This document shows positions 1 to 7,157 of a stretch of 64,000 nt of DNA, piece after piece (positions within the stretch are counted from its first letter, which is position 1; the number at the start of each line of letters is the position of its first letter). Below the pieces are notes generated by a model, which saw only the letters and a program-made list of their open reading frames with translations, did no database searches and had not been told where the DNA came from. Made by a program: the position numbers and the translations under genes. Source of the DNA: Bacteroidota bacterium (GTDB lineage Bacteria; Bacteroidota; Ignavibacteria; Kapaibacteriales; HRBIN21); NCBI GenBank assembly GCA_030550275.1, contig JAUQPR010000008.1:1-64000 (forward strand), written 5' to 3'.

Positions 1-315
1 GCCGGGCAGCCCGACCCGGAGACTGGCTACGTCATCGACCTCAAGGAGCTGGCACGGCTCATCGAGCAGGAGATCCTCTCCAAGGTGGACCACCGCCACC
101 TGAACTACGACGTGGACTTCCTCCAGGGCATCAATCCGACGGTGGAGAACTTAGCCATCGCCTTCTGGCGCATCCTGGAGCCGAAACTGCCCCGAGGGCG
201 GCTCCATTGCGTCCGGGTCTACGAGTCCGAGCACATCTACGCTGAATACCGCGGCGAACCGGTCGCGCTTGTGGGAAACGGTGCCATCACAACGGTTACT
301 GCCAATGCAGAATGA
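1..315 (+). CDS. queD: 6-carboxytetrahydropterin synthase / 6-pyruvoyl-tetrahydropterin synthase (C-terminal part)
   Basis: This reading frame is open from the first base, so the N-terminus with the catalytic cysteine lies outside the window. The visible part carries the family's DHRHLN segment, with the Asp-His pair of the active site, the NPTVENLA helix, and a late ESEHIYAEY segment whose glutamate normally binds the pterin. QueD converts dihydroneopterin triphosphate to carboxytetrahydropterin in the queuosine and deazapurine pathway. The next gene, folE, makes its substrate and starts inside this gene, which supports the call. Confidence 0.88.
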   Translation, partial: AGQPDPETGYVIDLKELARLIEQEILSKVDHRHLNYDVDFLQGINPTVENLAIAFWRILEPKLPRGRLHCVRVYESEHIYAEYRGEPVALVGNGAITTVTANAE

Positions 316-1012
316 GCACACGTGCACAAACGGACGGCAATATCTGACGCAGACAGCGCCTCCGTTTGATGCCAATGGGAACTGCCCAATAGGTGCCGAG
401 GAGCGCCAGGCAATGGTGCAGGCGCTCGAGCAGAAATTCGCCGAAATCATGGACATCCTGCGCATCGACCGCTCAGACCCCAACAGTGCCGATACCCCGC
501 GCCGCCTGGCACGCATGTGGGTGGAGGAGCTCTTCCGCGGTCGGTATGAGCCGATGCCGCGCTGCACCCTGTTCCCCAACCGGCACAAGACGAGCGGGAT
601 CGTTATGAGCCGAGGCATCGAGGTGCGCTCGGTCTGCTCGCACCACTGGCAGCCCATCATTGGGGAGTGCATCATCGGCTACGTTCCCGACCGACACATC
701 ATCGGGCTGTCCAAGCTCAACCGCATCGTGGAATGGTTCAGCCGGCGCGGACAGGTGCAGGAGGAGCTCACCGAGCAAATTGCCCAATTCCTCTGGGAGC
801 GGCTGCGCCCGCGTGCGCTGGGGGTCATCCTGGCGTGCCGCCATTACTGCATGATTCTGCGCGGGGTCGAAAGCGACGAGGAGCAAGCCATCATGGTCAC
901 CAGCGCATGGCGTGGGGAGCTCGCCGAAGATCCACATTGGCGCGACGAGTTCTTCCGCTTGGCTGGACTGGAGCTGCCCGACCATGCCCGGATCGCTGCT
1001 CCCAGAGTATGA
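305..1012 (+). CDS. folE: GTP cyclohydrolase I
   Basis: This cytoplasmic enzyme converts GTP to dihydroneopterin triphosphate, the first step of folate and queuosine synthesis. The 235-residue product has the family core: a CSHHW segment and a later CRHYC segment supply the expected Cys-His-Cys zinc ligands, and helix-forming QVQEELTEQIAQFLW sits between them. The usual CEHH is CSHH here. I chose the ATG at 305, which overlaps the queD stop by 11 bases. An upstream in-frame start at 269 would lie deep in queD. An N-terminal extension of about 35 residues precedes the conserved domain, so a start further downstream is possible. Confidence 0.9.
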   Translation: MQNEHTCTNGRQYLTQTAPPFDANGNCPIGAEERQAMVQALEQKFAEIMDILRIDRSDPNSADTPRRLARMWVEELFRGRYEPMPRCTLFPNRHKTSGIVMSRGIEVRSVCSHHWQPIIGECIIGYVPDRHIIGLSKLNRIVEWFSRRGQVQEELTEQIAQFLWERLRPRALGVILACRHYCMILRGVESDEEQAIMVTSAWRGELAEDPHWRDEFFRLAGLELPDHARIAAPRV

Positions 1013-1622
1013 GCAGCCCTTCTGGAGCCAGGGGAAACTCGTAGCGGGGGTGGACGAGGTTGGGCGCGGTGCCCTCGCCGGACCCGTTGTTGCAGCAGCC
1101 GTTATTCTGCCAAGAGGCTTCCAGCCAGGGCTTCCGATACGAGATTCCAAGCAGCTTACGCCCGCACAGCGGAGCCGCATTGCCCATTACATCCGCAGTT
1201 GTGCGCTCGCCTACGCCGTCGGATGGGTCGAACCCGAGCTCATTGACACCTTCAACATCCTCCGCGCCACGCTCCTGGCAATGGCACAAGCCGTCAATGC
1301 GCTCCCGATACAGCCCGACTACGTGCTCGTTGACGGCACGGCACTGCCGGATATCCCCATACCGGCACGGGCGATTGCCCAAGGAGACCAGCGCTGCCTC
1401 TCCATTGCAGCGGCAGCCATCCTGGCAAAGGTCGCACGCGATGAATGGATGAGCCAAGTCGCCGCTCTGCGCTATCCCGAGTACGGCTTCGCACAGCACA
1501 AGGGCTACGGCACTCCGCAGCACTGGGAAGCGCTGCGGCAGTACGGACCCTGTGCGCTCCATCGGCGAAGCTTTCTCAAGCGGTTGCGTCCACAGACGGT
1601 GCAGCATGAACCTCCTCTTTGA
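984..1622 (+). CDS. rnhB: Ribonuclease HII
   Basis: RNase HII nicks RNA of RNA-DNA hybrids and removes misincorporated ribonucleotides. The 212-residue protein shows GVDEVGRGALAGPV near the start, holding the first Asp and the Glu of the metal site. It also has VDGTAL with the next Asp, and the AAAAILAKVARDEW helix with the last. The HKGYGT motif follows. The start at ATG 984 overlaps folE by 29 bases and leaves a short leader before the catalytic domain. A longer frame from 912 exists but would only add residues read from folE sequence. It is probably co-transcribed with folE and pyrC. Confidence 0.93.
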   Translation: MPGSLLPEYEQPFWSQGKLVAGVDEVGRGALAGPVVAAAVILPRGFQPGLPIRDSKQLTPAQRSRIAHYIRSCALAYAVGWVEPELIDTFNILRATLLAMAQAVNALPIQPDYVLVDGTALPDIPIPARAIAQGDQRCLSIAAAAILAKVARDEWMSQVAALRYPEYGFAQHKGYGTPQHWEALRQYGPCALHRRSFLKRLRPQTVQHEPPL

Positions 1623-2889
1623 GCACATTCGGATCGTGCACCCGGCACAAGGGCTGGACGGACGCTACTTCCTGTGGCTTCGGGACGGGCGCATCGAAGC
1701 CCTCTCGGTTGAGCCTATCGAGGGAGACTCCCATACCCACCGCATCCCGGCAGAGGAGCTCGTTGCCGTTCCTGGGCTCTTTGACCTCCACGTCCATGCC
1801 CGCGATCCCGGGCAGACGCACAAGGAGGACCTGGACTCGGTGACCGCTGCTGCCGCAAACGGCGGCTTTACCGGCATCTGCTGCATGCCGAACACGGAGC
1901 CAGCGCTGGACCGTCCCGAACTCCTTGCCTACGTGCGCGAGCGCACGCGCACCGCACCGGTGGAGGTCCACTGCTGTGCGGCTCTCACCCGAGGGCGGCG
2001 TGGGGAAGAACTGGCACCGCTGCTGGAGTTGTACGCCGCCGGTGCCCGCATGTTCTCCGATGATGGCACCTGGCTGGCATCGGCAGAGCTCCTGCGGCGC
2101 GCCTTCCGCTACCTGGAGGGAACCGATGCGCTCATTGCCCAACATTGCCAAGAACCGACGCTGACGGTGGACTTTGCGATCAACGAGGGCATCCTCTCCA
2201 CCCGCCTTGGGCTCAAGGGCTATCCGGCGGTTGCTGAAGAGATTGCAATTGCACGCGATCTGCTGCTGGCAAGCGCCTGCGGAAACCCACGCTACCACGT
2301 GCAGCACATCAGCACTCGCGGTGCCGTTGAGCTTATCCGCATTGCCAAACAGCGTGGACTCCGTGTGAGCTGCGAGGTCACGCCGCACCACCTGGTCCTG
2401 ACCGAAGAGGCAGTAGCGGAGTTCGATACCAACGCGAAGATGAACCCGCCGCTGCGCACCCAAGCCGACGTCGAGGCACTGCGCGAAGCCCTTGCCGAGG
2501 GGACGATTGACTGCATTGCCACCGACCATGCCCCGCACGCGCTCCATGAAAAGCTCCAGGAGTTCTCGCAAGCCCCGCTGGGAGTCATCGGGCTGGAGAC
2601 GGCGCTGGGTGTAGTGCTGACGAAGCTGGTCCACACGGGCATCATTACCCTGGAGCGCCTGGTAGAAGCGATGGCGATCGCCCCACGCCAGCTCCTTGGC
2701 TTGCCCATCCCGCGGATCGAACCAGGAGCTGAAGCGAACCTGACCATCTTTGCTCCGGATGAGGAGTGGAGGGTGGAGCCCGAACGCTTCCGCTCAAAGG
2801 CGCGTAACACCCCCTTTGCCGGATGGGAGTTGCGTGGCAAACCTCGCTGGACCATCTACCGGCAGCACCTCTGGGAGTCGAGCCTGTGA
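1606..2889 (+). CDS. pyrC: Dihydroorotase
   Basis: Dihydroorotase catalyses the reversible cyclisation of carbamoyl aspartate in pyrimidine synthesis. The 427-residue length and motifs are those of the class I (PyrC/AllB-like) family: DLHVHARDPG with the metal-binding HxH, an FSDDG segment, AQHCQE and VQHIST histidines, and ATDHAPH with the catalytic Asp near the C-terminal third. The metal HxH and the late DHAPH are intact, so it looks active rather than a pseudo-DHOase. The ATG at 1606 overlaps rnhB by 17 bases. The gene ends the first operon, and a new promoter-like element follows at 2923. Confidence 0.92.
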   Translation: MNLLFEHIRIVHPAQGLDGRYFLWLRDGRIEALSVEPIEGDSHTHRIPAEELVAVPGLFDLHVHARDPGQTHKEDLDSVTAAAANGGFTGICCMPNTEPALDRPELLAYVRERTRTAPVEVHCCAALTRGRRGEELAPLLELYAAGARMFSDDGTWLASAELLRRAFRYLEGTDALIAQHCQEPTLTVDFAINEGILSTRLGLKGYPAVAEEIAIARDLLLASACGNPRYHVQHISTRGAVELIRIAKQRGLRVSCEVTPHHLVLTEEAVAEFDTNAKMNPPLRTQADVEALREALAEGTIDCIATDHAPHALHEKLQEFSQAPLGVIGLETALGVVLTKLVHTGIITLERLVEAMAIAPRQLLGLPIPRIEPGAEANLTIFAPDEEWRVEPERFRSKARNTPFAGWELRGKPRWTIYRQHLWESSL

Positions 2890-2922
2890 GCTGCCCCCAG
2901 CACCAGCACAGAGGGGCTTTTG

Positions 2923-2930
2923 TAGTTTTG
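2923..2930 (+). promoter_or_regulatory. Promoter -7-like element TAGTTTTG before the respiratory operon
   Basis: The octamer fits TA-N2-TTTG, the -7 element described for Bacteroidetes sigma factor. It lies in the only gap between pyrC and the cytochrome c lipoprotein gene, 32 bases before that ATG. I see no convincing upstream TTTG partner at the usual spacing, so the assignment rests on the octamer and its position. Confidence 0.5.
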
Positions 2931-2962
2931 TAGCCAGACGGTGCCACGAATCGGAAGTGCCG

Positions 2963-3505
2963 ATGCGCTCTCGCACGCTGTGGATAGGAAGTGCAACCCT
3001 TGCCTTCCTGCTGCTTGCAGGCTGCAACATCCGGGGCTTCTTCGTGCGCTACGAGGACGAACCCGTCTTCCACGGTCCGGCGCAGGAGCAGACACAAACT
3101 CAGACTGCGGAAGCCACTGCAGGCGGAGCCAACGAGAAGGGAGCTGGGGTCTACGCACGTATCTGCGCCTCTTGCCACCAGCCCAATGGGCAGGGCATTC
3201 CCGGGGTATATCCGCCGCTGGCAGGCTCAGAGCTCCTGCAGGGGGATCCGAGCATTCCCATCCGGATTGTGCTCCACGGCTTCCAGGGACGCATCGAACG
3301 CGGAGGGAAGGTCTACAACGGCGTCATGGCAGCGTGGGGAGGTGTGTTGAGCGACGAAGACATCGCTGCAGTCCTGACCTACGCGCGTTCCTCTTGGGGC
3401 AATTCCGCACCCGAAGTCACCCCAGAGCAGGTCCGCGAGGTGCGCCAGAAGACCCAAGGACGCTCCCGTGCCTACACGGAAGCGGAGCTGAAGCAGCCGC
3501 TCTGA
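2963..3505 (+). CDS. Monoheme cytochrome c lipoprotein
   Basis: The product (180 residues) starts with a short basic stretch and hydrophobic segment ending in LLLAGC, a lipobox, so it should be exported and lipid-anchored. One heme c site, CASCH, lies near residue 70, and VMAAWGG further on supplies the likely methionine ligand. It is the first gene of the respiratory block, directly ahead of heme A synthesis and alternative complex III genes. A role as electron carrier between complex III and an oxidase is inferred. The ATG at 2963 is preferred because the lipoprotein signal begins there; an open frame from 2750 is antecedent read-through of pyrC. Confidence 0.88.
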   Translation: MRSRTLWIGSATLAFLLLAGCNIRGFFVRYEDEPVFHGPAQEQTQTQTAEATAGGANEKGAGVYARICASCHQPNGQGIPGVYPPLAGSELLQGDPSIPIRIVLHGFQGRIERGGKVYNGVMAAWGGVLSDEDIAAVLTYARSSWGNSAPEVTPEQVREVRQKTQGRSRAYTEAELKQPL

Positions 3506-3515
3506 GGAGTGCCTC

Positions 3516-4478
3516 ATGCGTGCATCCACTGCTGAGCTCGCGTTCGAGGGAGTCCCGACCAAGGGCTTTCTGCGCTTGACGCTCCTGCTGCCGCTTGCAG
3601 CCTTCCTCCTCATCGGGCTGGGAGGGCTGGTCAATAGCACGGGCTCAGGGCTGTCCGTGCCGGATTGGCCAACCACGTACGGTCGCCATCTCTTCCTGTA
3701 TCCGCTCAGCGAATGGAAGGGCGGCATCCTCTATGAGCACTCGCACCGCTTACTTGCAGCAGTGGTGGGCTTTTTGACGTTTGCTGCGGTGCTGTGGAGC
3801 TGGCTCGGTATCACACATCCGCGCTACCGATGGCTGCGATGGGGTGCTGCGGTTGCCTTTCTGCTGGTTGTGCTCCAAGGCATCCTGGGAGGGCTGACCG
3901 TGCTGCTGCGGCTGCCGACAGCGGTCTCCGTGAGCCATGCAATGTTGGCGCAGAGCTTCTTCGCCGTCACGCTGCTCCTTGCATTGGGAGCACGCCCGGG
4001 GTGGTATGAGGCTCCGGCAGTGGGTTCGCTCGCGGTGCTGGAGCGTGCTTCCTGCATTGCCACAATTGTGTGGGTGATGACGTTTGTGCAGATCCTTGCC
4101 GGAGCGCTCACCCGGCACACCTACAGCGCACTGGCAATACCAGACTTCCCGCTGGTCTTCGGCGGGCTCTTCCCATCTGTGCTCAACGACCAGGTACTGC
4201 TGCACTACGTGCACCGGGTGGTAGGCTTTGCCCTGGTGGCAGCAGTGCTCTGGCAAGCTGTGGTGCTGTGGAAGCTCCCGGTGCTGCGCGGCTGGATAGT
4301 GGGTTCGCTTGTGCTGGTACTGCTCCAAATCCTGCTGGGTGGCTGGATCGTGTGGTCCTTCCGCGCCGTTGTTCCAACAACGCTGCACGGTATCGGAGGG
4401 ACAGCCCTATGGGCAGTCCAGTGCATCATGGCATTCCAACTGTGGCGATGGAGAAGGCTACAGAGACCGCAGCCTTGA
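3516..4478 (+). CDS. ctaA: Heme A synthase (COX15/CtaA family)
   Basis: CtaA oxidises the C8 methyl of heme O to give heme A for aa3-type oxidases. The 320-residue protein has eight predicted membrane segments in two four-helix halves. Paired histidines appear as EHSHR and HAMLAQ in the first half and HYVHR and HGIGG in the second, the expected heme-binding pattern. The N-terminal LVNSTGSGLSVPDWPTTYG is characteristic of the family. It lies 10 bases after the cytochrome c gene and overlaps ctaB by 31 bases, so the operon is tightly coupled. Confidence 0.93.
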   Translation: MRASTAELAFEGVPTKGFLRLTLLLPLAAFLLIGLGGLVNSTGSGLSVPDWPTTYGRHLFLYPLSEWKGGILYEHSHRLLAAVVGFLTFAAVLWSWLGITHPRYRWLRWGAAVAFLLVVLQGILGGLTVLLRLPTAVSVSHAMLAQSFFAVTLLLALGARPGWYEAPAVGSLAVLERASCIATIVWVMTFVQILAGALTRHTYSALAIPDFPLVFGGLFPSVLNDQVLLHYVHRVVGFALVAAVLWQAVVLWKLPVLRGWIVGSLVLVLLQILLGGWIVWSFRAVVPTTLHGIGGTALWAVQCIMAFQLWRWRRLQRPQP

Positions 4479-5359
4479 CGGCGCAGCGCTCGCGTACGGC
4501 GGCGTGGCGGGCGTACTACGAGCTGACCAAGCCCGGCATCACGCTCATGGTCGTGCTGAGCACCTTCGCCGGGTACGTGCTGGCATTGCCAGAGGGGCTT
4601 GCAGCGTTGCAGTCGTGGGAGCGGCTTGGACACCTGCTGCTGACTCTGCTGGGGACGGCACTGGTGTGCGGCGGAAGCGGTGCGCTCAACCACTACGTGG
4701 AGCGCGAAGTCGACCGCCGGATGTCCCGTACGCGCGGGCGCCCAATTGCCTCAGGGCAAATTACACCGGCAGCGGGGCTGCGCTATGCCCTGGGGCTGAC
4801 CTTCGCTGGGCTGTTTGTGCTGTTGTTCATCAACTTCCTCACGCTCCTGCTGGCAACGCTGACCGTTGTGGGCTACATTACAGTATACACGCCGATGAAG
4901 CAGCGCACCCCTGCGGCGCTGTACATGGGGGCAGTTCCAGGTGCCATCCCACCCGCTGGAGGCTGGATCGCCGCACAGGGGAGCCCGGAGTGGGGAACAC
5001 TGCTGGTGTTCCTGGTGCTCTACTGCTGGCAGATTCCGCACTTCCTGGCGCTGGCGTACCTCTACTCCAAAGACTACGCCCAAGCCGGCTTCCGCGTTGC
5101 CGAGCTGGGGCAGGGGCGGAAGGGCGCATACTGGCACGCGCTGCTCGCTTCGGTTGCACTGCTGGGGAGCACACTTCTGCTGGGCTGGCACTCCGCACTG
5201 GGATGGGCATACACGGCGGGGATGCTGCTGTTGGGGCTGTGGCTGCTTGTCACGGCACTCGATTTTGCCCGTCGGCATTCCACTGCCGCAGCTCGGCGTA
5301 TGCTCGTGAGCGCCTACGGGTACTTGGTGGGATTTGTCGTGCTCTCGGTGCTGCGGTAG
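4448..5359 (+). CDS. ctaB: Protoheme IX farnesyltransferase (heme O synthase)
   Basis: This UbiA-family membrane enzyme adds a farnesyl group to heme B, making heme O, the substrate of CtaA. The 303-residue product has the N-terminal ELTKPGITLMVV segment, then NHYVEREVDRRMSRTRGRP, the aspartate-rich prenyl-diphosphate site. A second acidic region is YSKDYAQAGF. Several hydrophobic helices follow. The ATG at 4448 sits inside ctaA. Longer frames upstream are read-through of ctaA. Having ctaA and ctaB together shows the organism makes heme A, although no oxidase subunit gene is in the window. Confidence 0.93.
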   Translation: MEKATETAALTAQRSRTAAWRAYYELTKPGITLMVVLSTFAGYVLALPEGLAALQSWERLGHLLLTLLGTALVCGGSGALNHYVEREVDRRMSRTRGRPIASGQITPAAGLRYALGLTFAGLFVLLFINFLTLLLATLTVVGYITVYTPMKQRTPAALYMGAVPGAIPPAGGWIAAQGSPEWGTLLVFLVLYCWQIPHFLALAYLYSKDYAQAGFRVAELGQGRKGAYWHALLASVALLGSTLLLGWHSALGWAYTAGMLLLGLWLLVTALDFARRHSTAAARRMLVSAYGYLVGFVVLSVLR

Positions 5360-5361
5360 CC

Positions 5362-5949
5362 ATGCGCCGGAAGTGGATAGCTCTCGGCATCGCTGTACTG
5401 TGGTTCGGATGCGCTGAGCGACACGCTCCGCCACCACCGGAGCTGCCAGTGCTCATGAAGGCGCCCGAGTTCGCCGGGCTTACCGCCGAGGAGCAGCCCT
5501 TCCATAGCCACCAACTGCAGGGGAAGGTCGTGGTGGTGTCCTTCTTCTTTACCTCCTGCACGGGACCGTGCCCGGTGATGAACTCGCGCTTGAGTGTGCT
5601 CCAGGCGCAGTTTGCCAACGAACCGGATGTGCGCTTTGTCTCGATTACCGTTGACCCGGAGCGTGATACCCCGGAGCGGCTGCGCGCCTATGCGCAGCGC
5701 TACGGAGCCAAGCCCGAGCGATGGATCTTCCTGCGGATGAGCCCCGATAGCGTCGAATGGCTGGCAACCAAGGGCTTCCGTGTGCCGGGTTCGGCAACGC
5801 AGCCCGACCTGCACTCGACGCGCTACATCCTGCTGGACCGCCAGGGGAACATCCGAGGCTACTTCTCCGCACTGGACGAGCAGCAGGTCCAGCAACTGGA
5901 GCAAGCTCTACGCCAGCTCCTGCACGAGTCGAACCGAGCAACCCAGTAG
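5362..5949 (+). CDS. SCO1/SenC family copper chaperone lipoprotein
   Basis: SCO proteins deliver copper to the CuA centre of cytochrome oxidase and act as thiol-disulfide proteins outside the membrane. The 195-residue product begins with a lipoprotein signal ending WFGC. The thioredoxin-like fold carries TSCTGPCP, the CxxxC copper site, near residues 68-72, and the distal histidine appears in DLHSTRYIL. The ITVDPERDTP segment is also typical. It lies two bases after ctaB and abuts the next gene, fitting an oxidase-maturation operon. Confidence 0.92.
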   Translation: MRRKWIALGIAVLWFGCAERHAPPPPELPVLMKAPEFAGLTAEEQPFHSHQLQGKVVVVSFFFTSCTGPCPVMNSRLSVLQAQFANEPDVRFVSITVDPERDTPERLRAYAQRYGAKPERWIFLRMSPDSVEWLATKGFRVPGSATQPDLHSTRYILLDRQGNIRGYFSALDEQQVQQLEQALRQLLHESNRATQ

Positions 5950-6384
5950 ATGCTGCGCACCGAGGATCTCCCGTTGCTCAACGCACTGCTCAACGGAGCT
6001 GCAACGATATGCCTTCTGGCAGGGCGGTGGGCAATTGCCCGCAAGCGGATTGCACAGCACCGCGCCTGGATGCTGGCAGCGCTGGGGTTTTCAACAGCGT
6101 TCCTCGTGTCGTACCTGGTCTACCACTTCTCCACCCACGTTGTGACGCCCTTTGCCGGAACAGGCATTTGGCGCCCGATTTACTACAGCATCCTAACTTC
6201 GCATGTTGTGCTTGCGCCAGCAGTACCGGTGTTGGCAGTGATAGCGGTGTGGAGAGGACTTCGGATGCAAGTGGCGCGCCACCGGGCGATCGTTCGGTGG
6301 GCATTCCCGATTTGGCTCTACGTCTCGGTGACGGGCGTGCTCATCTACCTGATGCTGTACCATTGGTTTGCGCCTGCGCAATGA
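5950..6384 (+). CDS. DUF420 membrane protein (CtaM/YozB-like)
   Basis: The product (144 residues) has four predicted membrane helices and conserved histidines in KRIAQHRAWM, VYHFSTH and YHWFAP. It matches the DUF420 family, whose Bacillus/Staphylococcus member CtaM is needed for activity of heme A oxidases. Its position directly after SCO and heme A genes supports the same maturation role. The start codon follows the SCO stop without a gap. Confidence 0.82.
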   Translation: MLRTEDLPLLNALLNGAATICLLAGRWAIARKRIAQHRAWMLAALGFSTAFLVSYLVYHFSTHVVTPFAGTGIWRPIYYSILTSHVVLAPAVPVLAVIAVWRGLRMQVARHRAIVRWAFPIWLYVSVTGVLIYLMLYHWFAPAQ

Positions 6385-6412
6385 GCTGTTGGTCTACCGC
6401 TGGGAAGTGCTG

Positions 6413-7126
6413 ATGTTTACGCCGAGGACTGACCGCCGTATCAAGCAGGTGGTGCTCTGGGGGTTGGGAAGCCTCCTGACCGCGGCACTGGTAACGTACT
6501 TCGGCATGCACAACCGGGTCACCGATGTGGGCTATCGTCCGCAACAGCCAGTACCGTTTTCGCACAAGCTGCACGTTGGGGAGTTGGGCATCAAATGCGT
6601 TTACTGCCACGCGGGGGTAGAGCGCTCGGCACATTCGCCCGTTCCAACGGTGAGCACGTGCATGGGCTGCCACCTGGTCGTCAAAGCAGAGAGCCCGCGC
6701 TTGGCGTTGGTACGGCAAGCCTACGAGAACGGCACACCGCTGGAGTGGCGTCGGGTGCATAAGCTGCCCGACTACGTGCACTTCAACCATGCTCGGCATA
6801 TCCGCGCAGGGATCGATTGCGCCTCCTGCCATGGTCCGGTCGAGCGCATGGGGGTTGTCTCCCAGGTTGCTCCGCTCAGCATGGGATGGTGCCTGGATTG
6901 CCACCGCAACCCGGAGCGCTACATCATCCCGGCACGGGAGATCTCGGGCATCTTCACTGGGTTGCGGGCAAACGGGCAGACAGTCCAGCTTGCGCAGAGC
7001 ACCCCGGTGACCAATCCACCGTATGGCATGTGGAGCACCCCTGTGGACACCCCCGAAATCGCAGGCGTGCCAATGCCGAAGCTCCCTGGGCGCGGACCCG
7101 AGAACTGCTCCTCCTGTCATTACTGA
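6413..7126 (+). CDS. actA: Alternative complex III subunit A, pentaheme cytochrome c
   Basis: ActA is the multiheme c subunit of the quinol:electron-acceptor oxidoreductase. The 237-residue protein has one N-terminal membrane anchor, then five CxxCH sites (CVYCH, CMGCH, CASCH, CLDCH, CSSCH), the expected pentaheme number. Additional histidines such as FSHKLH and FNHARH can serve as distal ligands. The ATG at 6413 is preferred because the anchor begins there; the frame is open from 6368 but that part overlaps the DUF420 gene. It starts the actABCDEF series. Confidence 0.93.
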   Translation: MFTPRTDRRIKQVVLWGLGSLLTAALVTYFGMHNRVTDVGYRPQQPVPFSHKLHVGELGIKCVYCHAGVERSAHSPVPTVSTCMGCHLVVKAESPRLALVRQAYENGTPLEWRRVHKLPDYVHFNHARHIRAGIDCASCHGPVERMGVVSQVAPLSMGWCLDCHRNPERYIIPAREISGIFTGLRANGQTVQLAQSTPVTNPPYGMWSTPVDTPEIAGVPMPKLPGRGPENCSSCHY

Positions 7127-7157
7127 GCCGCACATGTAGGACGAAGGAGAACGCTCC